A stretch of DNA of 64,000 nt from Spirochaetota bacterium (GCA_023438065.1 JAEXRH010000012.1:744001-808000); one strand, 5' to 3'; shown: positions 44,517 through 53,230, counted from the first letter of the stretch. The notes: a model not told the origin generated them from the sequence alone. A program made the numbers and translations.

Positions 44517-45551
44517 ATGGGCATCAGAAAAATCATCGCGATCGTCGCCGTCGTCGGCCTCGCGTTCAGCGCCTCGGCGCAGGCGAAGATCACGCTCAAG
44601 ATCGCGTCCATCGCGCCGAGCAGGTCCCCGTGGGACATCGAACAGCGCGCGCTCGCGCAGGAATGGTCACAGATCACCCACGGCGAGGTTTCCGTCATGT
44701 TCTACGACACGAACTCCCTCGGCGGCGAGAAGGGCGTCATCCAGAAATTCCGCTCCGTCCGCCCCGGCATGAAAGCCCCGCTCGACGGCGCGATCTTCAC
44801 GACCATCGGCCTTCACGAGCTCGCCCCGGGCGCCTCGATCTACACCCTTTCCATCCCCTTTCTCATCCGGGATCAGAAGGAACTCGACTCGGTGCTCCTC
44901 AAGTACGGGCCTGCGCTCAAGGCCGAGTACGGCAAGGCCGGCTTCGAGATGATCGCGTGGACGAACGTCGGCTGGCTTTCGTTCTACACGAAGGAAAGCT
45001 ACAAGACGCTCGACGAGCTCAAGAAGCTCAAGATCGCCTCCGCTGGCCTCGACAGCCCCATTCTCGGGGACTCCTTCCGCGCGGCCGGCTTCACGATCGA
45101 GGATATCCTTCAGGCGAAACTCCTCCAGTCCATGAAAAGCACGGGCGGCGTGCGCGGTTTCTTCGGCGTGCACATGTACGCGTACGTGACCGGCCTCTCG
45201 AAGACCGTCAACTACGCGCTCGACCAGAAACTCTGTCCCGTTCTCGCCGGTCTCGTGATCTCGAACGAGGCGTGGGCGAAGATTCCCGCGCAGTACAAAC
45301 CCGCGATGCTCGAGGCGGTCAACCGCATGAGAACGCGGCTTGACGCCTCCCTCGACGCGTCCGACAGAAAATACATGGACATGATGAAATCCGAGGGCGT
45401 CGTCGCGATCAAGCCGACTCAGGCCGAGCTCGCCGACTGGGAACGGCAGATCGCGCGCGACATCGACACGATCAACCGGTCGACTCCCGGCGCGTTCAAC
45501 GTCGCGATGTACCGACAGATCCAGGAAACGCTCCAGGCGGGACGGAAATAA
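44517..45551 (+). CDS. TRAP transporter solute-binding protein, DctP type
   Basis: A 344-residue periplasmic protein with an N-terminal signal peptide ending near FSASAQA. The body shows DctP features: LKIASIAPSRSPWDIEQRALAQEWSQITHGEV, WTNVGWLSFYTKESYKTLDELKKLKIASAG, and the helical C-terminus. It binds a hydrophobic or carboxylate ligand and delivers it to the fused permease. The T. pallidum homologue is Tp0957. AGGAG precedes the ATG. It sits between tatT and the permease gene, with a 2-nt gap to the permease. Confidence 0.93.
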   Translation: MGIRKIIAIVAVVGLAFSASAQAKITLKIASIAPSRSPWDIEQRALAQEWSQITHGEVSVMFYDTNSLGGEKGVIQKFRSVRPGMKAPLDGAIFTTIGLHELAPGASIYTLSIPFLIRDQKELDSVLLKYGPALKAEYGKAGFEMIAWTNVGWLSFYTKESYKTLDELKKLKIASAGLDSPILGDSFRAAGFTIEDILQAKLLQSMKSTGGVRGFFGVHMYAYVTGLSKTVNYALDQKLCPVLAGLVISNEAWAKIPAQYKPAMLEAVNRMRTRLDASLDASDRKYMDMMKSEGVVAIKPTQAELADWERQIARDIDTINRSTPGAFNVAMYRQIQETLQAGRK

Positions 45552-45553
45552 CC

Positions 45554-47389
45554 ATGGTCAGAAAAATCGTCAACGGGGCGGGAATCGCCCTGCTCGCCCT
45601 GCTCGCGGTTTTTCCGCTCGCGTTCCGCGTCGTCGCCGAGCTTACCGGTATCTCGATCCTTTCCTCCGATCTCGTGCAGGTGAATCTCGTGTTCATGTTC
45701 GCAGGCATCGCCGGCATCATCACGAGCCTTGAGGGGAAACAGCTCAACCTCGGCGTCATCAACGACGCCCTTCCCCCAAAGGCGCGGAGGTTCGTCGGGC
45801 CCGTCCAGACGGCGATCAGCGTCTCCATCCTGTCGGCCCTTTTTCTCGCCTCGTTCTCCGAGCTCTTCATGGCGTTCCCCGACGGCGACAGCGTATGGGG
45901 GATCCCGCTCACGGTCATTTTCGCCGCGCTCCCGGTCATGTTCCTCGGAATGATCGCGATCCCGCTGAAGCGCCGCAACACGAGAATCTCCGCGATCGTC
46001 GGCGTCCTCGTCGGGCTCTTCGTCGCCTCCGGCCCCATCGCGGGGATTCTCTTTTACCTTTTCCATATCGAATCGCTCCCGTTTCTCGCGAGCGCGTTCG
46101 AGCTGTGGATGGCGCTCGCCGACAAGCTTCTTTGGCCGCTCGTAGTTCTTCTCGTCCTGTCGGCTCTTTTCGGCGCGCCGATATACATCGTGCTCGCGGG
46201 CATCGCGTACGTCTCGTTCAGCCAGGGCGGCGGGTACGTCGAGATGGTGCCGCTCGAGGCGTACGGCATCCTCACCGACAAGAGCATCGCGGCGATCCCG
46301 CTATTCACCCTCGCGGGTCTCATTCTCGCCGAGGGAAGCGCGGGGAAACGGCTTCTCGACGTCGTGAAAAGCTCCGTCGGCTGGCTCAGGGGCGGTCCGG
46401 TCATCGCCGCCGTAATCGTCGCGACCTTCTTCACGACCTTTACCGGCGCCTCGGGCGTCACGATCCTCGCGCTCGGAAGCCTCCTCACCGTGATCCTCAC
46501 CGGTTCCGGCTACTCGCGCGATAACGCCGAGTCGCTCGTCACCGCGTCGGGCTCGATCGGCATGCTTTTCCCGCCGAGCCTCGCGATCATCATCTACGGC
46601 TCGACGAACATCTTCTCGGTCGACATCTACGATCTTTTCAAGGGCGCGATCATCCCCGGCGTTCTCATGGCTGCCTCGATGATCGCTATGGGAATCGCGC
46701 GCGACAAGACGAGCGCGAGGCTTCCCTTCTCGGGACGCGAGCTTGCCCGATCGCTCGCCGCCGGCGCTCCAGAGCTCTTCCTGCCATTCGCCATCGTCGC
46801 CGGCTATTTCTCGGGACTTCTCTCGCTCATCGAGACGGCGGCCTTTACCGCCTGCTACGCCTTCGTGCTCGAGGTGTTCGTGCGAAGGGATTATACCCTT
46901 CGCGATTCGCTCAAGACGATCCTCAAGAGCGTCCCCGTGGCCGGCGGCGTTCTCGTCATCATCGGCTCGGCGAAGGCTCTCGCGTACTTCATGATCGACG
47001 CGGGCGTCCCGAACATGCTGACCGCCTTCGTCGTCTCCTTCGTCCACTCGAAGTACCTGTTCCTGTTCCTCCTCAACCTCCTTCTCCTCGTCGTGGGATG
47101 CCTCATGGACCTCTACTCGGCGATACTCGTCGTCTCGCCCCTGATCATCCCCGTCGCCGAGTCGTTCGGGATCAACCCCGTGCACACGGGCGTCATCTTC
47201 CTCACGAACCTCGCGCTCGGGTTCCTCACTCCCCCCGTCGGGATGAACCTCTTCATCGCGAGCTACACCTTCGAGAAACCGATCATGAAGATCGTGCGGA
47301 GCATCCTGCCCTTCCTCATCCTGCAGTTCATGATCCTCATGCTCGTGACCTACGTTCCGTGGTTCTCGACCGTGCTCATCTCGCATTGA
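45554..47389 (+). CDS. TRAP transporter fused DctQ-DctM permease
   Basis: A 611-residue membrane protein. The N-terminal ~190 residues carry four helices corresponding to the small DctQ subunit, and the remainder is a DctM large subunit of about 12 helices (IPLFTLAGLILAEGS, TFTGASGVTILALGSLL, GLLSLIETAAFTACYAFVLEVF, LGFLTPPVGMNLFIASY). The fusion matches Tp0958 of T. pallidum. Import is driven by an ion gradient. It is the last gene of the TPAT operon; a strong terminator follows. Confidence 0.94.
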   Translation: MVRKIVNGAGIALLALLAVFPLAFRVVAELTGISILSSDLVQVNLVFMFAGIAGIITSLEGKQLNLGVINDALPPKARRFVGPVQTAISVSILSALFLASFSELFMAFPDGDSVWGIPLTVIFAALPVMFLGMIAIPLKRRNTRISAIVGVLVGLFVASGPIAGILFYLFHIESLPFLASAFELWMALADKLLWPLVVLLVLSALFGAPIYIVLAGIAYVSFSQGGGYVEMVPLEAYGILTDKSIAAIPLFTLAGLILAEGSAGKRLLDVVKSSVGWLRGGPVIAAVIVATFFTTFTGASGVTILALGSLLTVILTGSGYSRDNAESLVTASGSIGMLFPPSLAIIIYGSTNIFSVDIYDLFKGAIIPGVLMAASMIAMGIARDKTSARLPFSGRELARSLAAGAPELFLPFAIVAGYFSGLLSLIETAAFTACYAFVLEVFVRRDYTLRDSLKTILKSVPVAGGVLVIIGSAKALAYFMIDAGVPNMLTAFVVSFVHSKYLFLFLLNLLLLVVGCLMDLYSAILVVSPLIIPVAESFGINPVHTGVIFLTNLALGFLTPPVGMNLFIASYTFEKPIMKIVRSILPFLILQFMILMLVTYVPWFSTVLISH

Positions 47390-47407
47390 CGGGAAGCCGC
47401 AACGTGC

Positions 47408-47442
47408 AAAACAAAACCCCTCGAGAGAGGGGTTTTGTTTTT
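47408..47442 (+). terminator. Terminator of TRAP operon
   Basis: Perfect 15-bp stem AAAACAAAACCCCTC / GAGGGGTTTTGTTTT with a GAGA loop. It works on both strands, because A-rich and T-rich arms flank it, and the leftward tatD gene converges on it. Confidence 0.92.
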
Positions 47443-47496
47443 CGAACAGGATGAAATCAGCGCGACAGTAAACGCATCCGCCCGCGCGCCCGAGTG

Positions 47497-48417
47497 TCAG
47501 CGCGCCGTGCCGATCGCGAAGAGCTCCCGCGCGTTCGCGAACACGATCTCCGCGAGCGCGTCAGGGCCGATCGCGAGGTACTCCGCGGCGCGTTCATATA
47601 TATTGCGCACGAGAAGCGGGGTATTCGTCTTCCCGCGATGCGGCGCGGGCGCGAGATACGGAGCGTCGGTCTCGAGGAGCAGCCGGTCGCGCGGCACGTA
47701 GCGAACGAGGGAGCGCACGCGCTCGATGTCGGCCTCTTTCCTCGGCCAGCTGATGTTCCCCGGGAACGAGACATACCAGCCCCGATCGACGAACGCGCGG
47801 GCCTCCGCGATGCCGTAGGAAAAGCAATGGATAACCCCTCGATCCCAACCCGAATCCCTTATCACGCCAAGCGTCGCGTCGAACGCGTCCCGCGAGTGCA
47901 CGATGACGGGAAGGCCATGCTCCTTCGCCATCGCGAGCTGAAGGCCGAATAGCTCTTCCTCTCCCGCGAGATCCGCGGTGCCGGGTCCGTCGTCCGCCGA
48001 CGACGAAGCGCCGTCGGCGCGCGCGGCGATCGCTCCCGGAGCCGAGGGCCCGTTCCAGTACCGGTCGAGACCGCATTCGCCGAGCGCGGCAAAAGACGCG
48101 ACGCCCGAAGCCTCACGCGTTTTCGCGAGCTCGAGCATCGCGGCGACGTCCCCCTCGAGCGCCCGAAGCGATTCCGCGCGATCTTCGATGACGCGCGCGT
48201 CGGGCCAGAGCCCCGCGCTGAAATGAATGAAGCCGGGAACGTCATGAGAGGGAGAAGACTCCGTCACGACGGAAACGCGCTCCGCGAAATCTTTCGGTTT
48301 CGTGCCGATGTCGAGGACGAAGCGAAAGCCTTCGTCGGTAAGCGAGGAAACGAGCGACGCGATGTCGACGCCGCGTTCTTTCAAGTGCCGAAGGTGACAG
48401 TGGGTGTCGGAAAACAT
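47497..48417 (-). CDS. tatD: TatD-family metal-dependent deoxyribonuclease
   Basis: A 306-residue TIM-barrel hydrolase. The metal-binding motif THCHL opens the protein; later residues include FAALGECGLDRYW, VIVHSRDAF, GVIHCFSYG and LLLETDAPYLAP. TatD enzymes cut DNA and act in repair or degradation. The ATG at 48417 has GGAGG 9 nt upstream and lies directly before the motif; a longer frame to 48453 is rejected. There is an extra low-complexity insertion (Ala/Asp/Ser-rich, about residues 135-150) not usual in TatD. It diverges from tRNA-Leu. Confidence 0.92.
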   Translation of the reverse strand: MFSDTHCHLRHLKERGVDIASLVSSLTDEGFRFVLDIGTKPKDFAERVSVVTESSPSHDVPGFIHFSAGLWPDARVIEDRAESLRALEGDVAAMLELAKTREASGVASFAALGECGLDRYWNGPSAPGAIAARADGASSSADDGPGTADLAGEEELFGLQLAMAKEHGLPVIVHSRDAFDATLGVIRDSGWDRGVIHCFSYGIAEARAFVDRGWYVSFPGNISWPRKEADIERVRSLVRYVPRDRLLLETDAPYLAPAPHRGKTNTPLLVRNIYERAAEYLAIGPDALAEIVFANARELFAIGTAR

Positions 48418-48458
48418 GATTGACCTCCGAGGGATTATCCTATATCCTACCATACGTT

Positions 48459-48544
48459 GCCGGGGTGGTGGAATTGGTAGACACCAGGGACTTAAAATCC
48501 CTTGCCGCGCAAGCGGCGTGCCGGTTCAAGCCCGGTCCCCGGCA
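48459..48544 (+). tRNA. tRNA-Leu (anticodon TAA)
   Basis: An 86-nt tRNA with all arms present: acceptor GCCGGGG / CCCCGGC plus discriminator A, a D-arm with GGAATTGGTAGAC, an anticodon stem around loop TTAAAAT (anticodon TAA), a long type-II variable arm (GCCGCGCAAGCGGC) and T-loop TTCAAGC. CCA is not encoded. The long variable arm confirms a leucine tRNA. Confidence 0.97.
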
Positions 48545-48645
48545 TGCTTTCTTTCCCTTCCTTCATTCAATCCCGCCGATTCCGCAATCGCTTTCCCCGG
48601 TTAATCCGTAACATCGTAAAAGCGCGCGATTATTTTTGCGTTTGG

Positions 48646-48674
48646 TTGACACAATCGAGACGAGTGGATACTAT
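48646..48674 (+). promoter_or_regulatory. Promoter of TrpXYZ-like ABC operon
   Basis: Consensus TTGACA (48646-48651), 17-nt spacer, TACTAT (48669-48674). The predicted start of transcription falls inside the operator at 48678-48701. Confidence 0.75.
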
Positions 48675-48677
48675 GCA

Positions 48678-48701
48678 GGTGTTACTATAAATAGTAACAC
48701 C
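48678..48701. promoter_or_regulatory. Operator, perfect 10-bp inverted repeat
   Basis: Arms GGTGTTACTA and TAGTAACACC around TAAA. It lies between the -10 box and the AAGGAG ribosome site, an ideal repressor position. The inner ACTA...TAGT resembles the trp operator half-sites ACTAG/CTAGT with a shorter centre. The TrpR-like protein encoded at 42917-43234 is the proposed ligand. Confidence 0.75.
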
Positions 48702-48714
48702 CAAGGAGATACCC

Positions 48715-49722
48715 ATGAATCGCACAATAGCAATCGCCGCGACCCTTATCGCCCTTACCCTTGCGCTCCCCGGATGCGCCAAAAAAGAGGCGAAGAGTGG
48801 CGCTTCAGGCAAGACCTTTCGCGTCGGCATATCGAAGATCGTTTCGCATCCCGCGCTCGACGCGACCGAAAAGGGCATCCAGGACGAGCTCGCGGCGCTC
48901 GGGATCACGGCGACCTTCGACCTCCAGAACGCGAACGGCGACGTGAACACCGCGACCCAGATCGCGACGAAATTCAAGAGCGACAAGGTAGACGCGGTCG
49001 TCGCCATCGCGACCCCGACCGCGGTCGCCGCGGCGAACGCCATCAAGGACATCCCGGTCGTCTTTTCGGTAATCACCGATCCCGTCGGCGCGGGCCTTGT
49101 CGGCGCGGACAACATGGGACAGGGCAACGTTACCGGCCTCTCAGACCGTCTCGACGTCCTCCAGAACCTCACCCTCTTCGCGCGCGTCGCGAAAATCAAG
49201 ACCCTCGGCTACATCTACACGAGCTCCGAGGCGAACTCCGCGTCCTCGCTCGCGGACGTGAAGGCCGCGTGCCAGAAGCTCGGGATTAACCTCGTCGAGC
49301 AGTCGATCACGAACTCCTCCGAGGTCAAGCAGGCGACCGAGGCGATCGTGAAGCGGGTCGACGGCATCTACCTCACGACCGACAACACCGTCTTCTCGGC
49401 GCTTCCCTCGCTCGTCGAGGTCGCCCTCGCCGCGGGCAAGCCCGTCTTCTCCGCCGACACGACCGGGGCCATGGAAGGCGGCTGCGTCATCGCGAGCGGC
49501 TTCGACTACTACAAGGCCGGACGCGCGACCGGAAAGATCCTCGCCGAGGTGCTCGGCGGAAAGGCTCCCTCCTCGATCCCGGTCAAGTACATCACCGACC
49601 CGGCGGAGACGGACCTCCTCATCGACCTCGACGCCGCGAAGAAATGCGGCATCGAGATCCCGAAGGACCTTATCGCCTCGGCGAGCAAGATCATCGAGAA
49701 CGGCAAATTGACTTCGAAGTAA
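48715..49722 (+). CDS. ABC transporter substrate-binding lipoprotein (TrpX-like)
   Basis: A 335-residue lipoprotein (ALPGC, Cys 21) of the ABC_sub_bind family (FRVGISKIVSHPALDATEKGIQDEL, DAVVAIATPTAVAAANAIKDIPVVFSVITDPVGAGLV, KPVFSADTTGAMEGGCVIASGFDYYKAGRATGKIL). In many bacteria this family, with LivH-like permease and ATPase partners, imports aromatic amino acids; TrpX is the named member. The operator upstream fits tryptophan control. The substrate is inferred from family and context. AAGGAG precedes the ATG. Confidence 0.88.
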   Translation: MNRTIAIAATLIALTLALPGCAKKEAKSGASGKTFRVGISKIVSHPALDATEKGIQDELAALGITATFDLQNANGDVNTATQIATKFKSDKVDAVVAIATPTAVAAANAIKDIPVVFSVITDPVGAGLVGADNMGQGNVTGLSDRLDVLQNLTLFARVAKIKTLGYIYTSSEANSASSLADVKAACQKLGINLVEQSITNSSEVKQATEAIVKRVDGIYLTTDNTVFSALPSLVEVALAAGKPVFSADTTGAMEGGCVIASGFDYYKAGRATGKILAEVLGGKAPSSIPVKYITDPAETDLLIDLDAAKKCGIEIPKDLIASASKIIENGKLTSK

Positions 49723-49740
49723 GCGAGGGAGTATACTCCC
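49708..49740 (+). promoter_or_regulatory. Internal leaderless promoter with palindrome
   Basis: TTGACT (49708-49713) overlaps the end of the upstream gene; after 18 nt comes TATACT (49732-49737), then 7 nt to the ATG at 49745. The -10 box lies within the palindrome GGGAGTATACTCCC (49727-49740), a possible regulator site. Confidence 0.5.
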
Positions 49741-49744
49741 CTAC

Positions 49745-50647
49745 ATGATTCAAGGCATCTTTATCGAGGGCATGGTCTACGGGATCATGGCCCTCGCCGT
49801 TTTTATCACCTTCAGGGTGCTCGATTTCGCCGACATGACGGTCGACGGCTCCTTTCCGCTCGGGAGCGCCGTCATGGGCGTCCTTCTCATCGCGGGAGTG
49901 AATCCCTTTCTCGCGATGGGCCTCGCGTTCCTCGCGGGAGCCGCCGCCGGAGCGGTCACCGCGCTCATCCACGCGAAGCTCCGAATTCCGAGCCTTCTCG
50001 CCGGCATCATCACGATGACGATCCTCTACTCGATCAACCTGCGCATCCTCGGCAACCGCTCGTACGTGTCTCTCCTCAAGGTCGACACCCTCTTCAAGCG
50101 GATCGGCTCGCTCGCGGAAGGCTTCGTCTCCGGAGAGCTCGCGATTCTCGCCTTTCTCGCCGTCGCCGTCGCCGTCATCCTCATCGTCGTCAACCTCTTT
50201 TTCCACACCGACTTCGGCATCGCGCTCGGGGCGCTCGGCTCCAACCCGCAGATGATCACCTCTCAGGGAATGAACCCGGAAACCGTCAAGCTCGTCGGCG
50301 TCGCGATATCGAACGGGCTCGTCGGCATCGCGGGCTCTCTCGCGTGCATGTACCAGGGAACCGCCGACGTGACCTCGGGTACGGGAACGGTCGTCGCGGG
50401 GCTCGCGTCACTCATGATCGGCGAGTTTCTCGTCCGCTCGAACCGGATCGAGGTGCTCACCTTCCGCGTCATCCTCGGTTCGGTCATCTATCGGGCCATC
50501 ATGTTCGCGGGAAGGCAGTACGGCTACCAGGTCGGGCTCACGGCGAACGACCTCAAGCTGATCACCGGCGTGCTCATCGTCGCGTGCCTGCTCGTGTCGA
50601 AGTACGGGAACGGCTCGATACGCAAGCGCAAGGAGGCCGGACGATGA
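49745..50647 (+). CDS. ABC transporter permease (TrpY-like)
   Basis: A 300-residue LivH-type permease with about eight membrane helices. Motifs include GALGSNPQMITSQGMNPETVKLVGVAISNGLVGIAGSLACMYQGTADV and GTVVAGLASLMIGEFL. It forms the channel for the substrate-binding lipoprotein. Its stop overlaps the ATPase start (ATGA at 50644-50647). Twenty-two nucleotides separate it from the upstream gene, where an internal promoter may add expression. Confidence 0.92.
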   Translation: MIQGIFIEGMVYGIMALAVFITFRVLDFADMTVDGSFPLGSAVMGVLLIAGVNPFLAMGLAFLAGAAAGAVTALIHAKLRIPSLLAGIITMTILYSINLRILGNRSYVSLLKVDTLFKRIGSLAEGFVSGELAILAFLAVAVAVILIVVNLFFHTDFGIALGALGSNPQMITSQGMNPETVKLVGVAISNGLVGIAGSLACMYQGTADVTSGTGTVVAGLASLMIGEFLVRSNRIEVLTFRVILGSVIYRAIMFAGRQYGYQVGLTANDLKLITGVLIVACLLVSKYGNGSIRKRKEAGR

Positions 50648-51438
50648 TGCGAATCGAACGCGTCGGCGTCACCTTTAACGCGGGAACGCCGGACGAAAAC
50701 CGCGCGCTCAAGGACGTCTCTCTCGAGGTCTCGAAAGGCGACTTCGTGACCGTCATCGGTTCGAACGGCGCGGGAAAGACCACGCTCTACAACGTCATCG
50801 CGGGAACCTACCCCCCGACCACCGGGCGCATTCTCATCGGCGAGCGGGACGTCACGCGCGAGCCCGAGTTCAGGCGCGCGCGTTACATAGGCCGAATCTT
50901 CCAGAATCCGCTTCTCGGCACGGCAGGAAAGATGTCTCTCGAGGACAATATGGTGCTCTGCCACAAAAAGGGCTACAAGGACCTGCGAATCAGCCTCAAC
51001 GGCCGTCTCCGCGAGCAGTTCCGCGAGCGCCTGCGCGAGCTCGACATGGGACTCGAAAACCGGCTTAAGGACAACGTCGACCAGCTCTCCGGAGGTCAGC
51101 GTCAGGCGCTTACCCTCCTCATGGCGGTCCTCTCCGAGCCGGACCTTCTCCTCCTCGACGAGCATACCGCCGCCCTCGACCCGCGCAACGCCGAGATCGT
51201 GATGAACCTCACCCGGTCCTTCGCCGACCGCTACGGGCTTACGGTGATGATGATCACGCACAACATGGCGCACGCGATCGAGTACGGGAACCGCCTTCTC
51301 ATGATGGACTCGGGGGAAATCGTCCTTGACGTCGGCAGGGAGGAAAAATCGCGGCTCACGATCGACGGCATCGTCCAGCGTTTCCGGGACATCAAGAAAC
51401 GGGAACTCGCGAACGACCAGATGCTTCTCAACCCTTGA
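50644..51438 (+). CDS. ABC transporter ATP-binding protein (TrpZ-like)
   Basis: A 264-residue ATPase with Walker A (GSNGAGKTT, about 40-48), the ABC signature LSGGQRQALTLLMA, Walker B PDLLLLDEHTAALDP and the switch His (MITHNMAHAIEYGNRL). It energises the transporter above. Two adjacent ATG codons (50644 and 50647) are possible starts; the first overlaps the permease stop. It is the last gene of the operon. Confidence 0.94.
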   Translation: MMRIERVGVTFNAGTPDENRALKDVSLEVSKGDFVTVIGSNGAGKTTLYNVIAGTYPPTTGRILIGERDVTREPEFRRARYIGRIFQNPLLGTAGKMSLEDNMVLCHKKGYKDLRISLNGRLREQFRERLRELDMGLENRLKDNVDQLSGGQRQALTLLMAVLSEPDLLLLDEHTAALDPRNAEIVMNLTRSFADRYGLTVMMITHNMAHAIEYGNRLLMMDSGEIVLDVGREEKSRLTIDGIVQRFRDIKKRELANDQMLLNP

Positions 51439-51441
51439 GCG

Positions 51442-51477
51442 GGACCCCGGGCGCTATCACGCGCGCCGGGGCGTCGC
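51442..51477. terminator. GC-rich hairpin between convergent genes
   Basis: Arms CCCCGGGCGC and GCGCGCCGGGG (one bulge) around TATCAC. There is no T-tail, so termination is only plausible. Confidence 0.4.
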
Positions 51478-51487
51478 GAAAGAACGG

Positions 51488-52156
51488 TCAGTTCTTCCGT
51501 TCGGTCAACGTGCCTTTTACCGCGAGGACGTTCTTCTCGAAGGTCATGGCAAGCAAGCCTTCGTACCACCGGCTCGCCGCGGGATCGCGGACGTCGGGAA
51601 CGAGCGAGAGCTTCGACCAGTCGAGATCGGCCATAGATGACGGGTTTCCGCCCGCCTTCACGAATTCCTTCTTGAGCATGAATTCGCCACCGACGTTTTC
51701 GGCGATCCCGCGCGCCATCTTGCCGCCGGTAAGGACGTCGAACCGCCCGTTCTTGTCGGTCACGAGCTCGTACGCGACGCCGCGGTGGACGAAGCGAACC
51801 GTGATCTCCTTTCCCGCGGCGGTCACCGCGAGCGCGTCCGCCTTGGCGATATCGTAGACGCCGATCGGGAACATGCACAAACCCCATAAGCCCCTCGGTA
51901 TCGCGGCCTTCCTGGTCGCGACAGCGTCATAACGCACGACGTTGAACTCGCCGGTCGAACCAGAAAGGCTCGCGCCCGACGAGGCGTCAAGCTTGTCCTT
52001 CACCGAGCGGGATCCGAGACTCCAGTTGAAGTAGTTCGCGCCGTCGGGCCCGGCGACGTTCAAACGCGCGTCGATCGTGGTGTTTTGCGCGAAAAGCGGC
52101 GAAAGCGCGAACGCGACGCCGAGCGCGACAATCCCGGTAAGTATCCTGGTGTTCAT
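51488..52156 (-). CDS. Hypothetical exported protein
   Basis: A 222-residue protein with a signal peptide (MNTRILTGIVALGVAFALSPLFAQN). No family is recognised. The mature part has a mixed alpha/beta look with a central segment on ion or ligand contact (RGVAYELVTDKNGRFDVLTGGKMARGIAENVGGEFMLKKEF). The ATG at 52156 follows GAGGAGG by about 8 nt, so a longer frame to 52192 is rejected. It is likely periplasmic or outer-membrane associated. Confidence 0.8.
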   Translation of the reverse strand: MNTRILTGIVALGVAFALSPLFAQNTTIDARLNVAGPDGANYFNWSLGSRSVKDKLDASSGASLSGSTGEFNVVRYDAVATRKAAIPRGLWGLCMFPIGVYDIAKADALAVTAAGKEITVRFVHRGVAYELVTDKNGRFDVLTGGKMARGIAENVGGEFMLKKEFVKAGGNPSSMADLDWSKLSLVPDVRDPAASRWYEGLLAMTFEKNVLAVKGTLTERKN

Positions 52157-52308
52157 ATATCTGCCTCCTCTAGCCTTGGTACCTGTATTCACTAAAAAAA
52201 TATCGAATTAATCCGTCGAAGTCAAACGCAATGAGCGCCCGAACGGAAGGGCAATGCTCGAATTTACAATGACGATGCACCGCCGATACCCCGGCCCGCC
52301 TCAAGACC

Positions 52309-52337
52309 TTGCCCGCGCGAGTACCATGATTTATACT
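52309..52337 (+). promoter_or_regulatory. Leaderless promoter of YjfB-like gene
   Basis: TTGCCC (52309-52314), 17-nt spacer, TATACT (52332-52337), then 7 nt to the ATG at 52345. No Shine-Dalgarno sequence is present. Confidence 0.65.
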
Positions 52338-52344
52338 ACGGGGT

Positions 52345-52530
52345 ATGGATGTGTCACTGGTTTCCGCATCCCTTGCGCAACTCGAGGTCATGCACGCCGT
52401 CGCCATCCACGGCCAGAAGATGGCCTTGGATACCGCGAAAAGCGAGGGAGCGGTCGTCATGAAGATGATCGAGAATCTCGACTCAATCAAGGATCCTTCC
52501 CTTGGCGGGGGGATAGATCTTCGCGCCTGA
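52345..52530 (+). CDS. YjfB-family small putative motility protein
   Basis: A 61-residue protein. The order and motifs match YjfB: an N-terminal VSLVSASLAQLEV helix, a central KMALDTAKSEG helix and the C-terminal DPSLGGGIDLRA, close to the family's PxLGxxIDxxA ending. Members occur in flagellated bacteria and some are under motility sigma factors, but the role is unknown. Here the promoter is of the vegetative type. It is followed after 20 nt by the cyclase-family gene. Confidence 0.75.
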   Translation: MDVSLVSASLAQLEVMHAVAIHGQKMALDTAKSEGAVVMKMIENLDSIKDPSLGGGIDLRA

Positions 52531-52550
52531 AAAGCGGAAACTGGTCACCC

Positions 52551-53189
52551 ATGGAATACCTCGACATTTCAATACCGCTGACCCCGGACACCCCCGTGTG
52601 GCCGGGCGATCCCGCTCCGCGCATTACCCTCGATACATCGCTTGAATCGGGCGATCCCGTCAACACTACCCGGCTCGACATCTCGGCGCACACCGCGACG
52701 CACATCGACGCGCCGCGCCATGTCATCGCCGGAGGCTCAGGGGTCGAATCGTTCGGGGCCGATATCCTCGTCGGACCATGCCATGTCGCGGATTTTACCC
52801 CGCTCCCGCCCGGAAGCGTTATCTCGGCGTCCGCGCTCGAGGCCGCCCGCGTCCCGCCGGGCGTAACGAGGCTGCTCCTCAAAACGGGCAATTCCCGAAG
52901 GATCGCCGAGTCAAAAGGAGTCTTCCTCGAGGATTTCGTCGCGCTCGACGACTCCGCGTGCGAATGGATCGTCTCCCGCGGGATTGCCCTCGTCGGGATC
53001 GATTGCTACTCGATTACCCCATTCGACCGTCCGATCCCGGGTCACGTCGCGCTGCTCGGCGCGGGCATCGTCATCCTCGAAGGCATTTCCCTCATCGACG
53101 CCGAGGAGGGGGAGTACGCGCTGCTCTGTCTTCCGCTCCTCATCCCGGGTTCCGACGGGGCCCCCGCCCGCGCCATTCTCGCCCGTTAA
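52551..53189 (+). CDS. Cyclase-family metal hydrolase (KynB-like)
   Basis: A 212-residue protein of the cyclase/arylformamidase family with the metal-binding motif SAHTATHIDAPRH (His 47, His 51, Asp 53) and GIDCYSITPFD in the second half. KynB members hydrolyse N-formylkynurenine in tryptophan breakdown, but many relatives have other amide or ester substrates, so the reaction is not fixed. No other kynurenine genes are visible. The start lacks a clear ribosome site; it may rely on coupling to the upstream gene. Confidence 0.85.
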   Translation: MEYLDISIPLTPDTPVWPGDPAPRITLDTSLESGDPVNTTRLDISAHTATHIDAPRHVIAGGSGVESFGADILVGPCHVADFTPLPPGSVISASALEAARVPPGVTRLLLKTGNSRRIAESKGVFLEDFVALDDSACEWIVSRGIALVGIDCYSITPFDRPIPGHVALLGAGIVILEGISLIDAEEGEYALLCLPLLIPGSDGAPARAILAR

Positions 53190-53201
53190 GGCCCGGGGCG
53201 G

Positions 53202-53230
53202 TTGATTTTTACGGCGTGCCGGGGTAGGTT
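53202..53230 (+). promoter_or_regulatory. Near-leaderless promoter of large lipoprotein
   Basis: TTGATT (53202-53207), 17-nt spacer, TAGGTT (53225-53230), with the ATG at 53241 only 10 nt further. No Shine-Dalgarno is seen. Confidence 0.5.
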
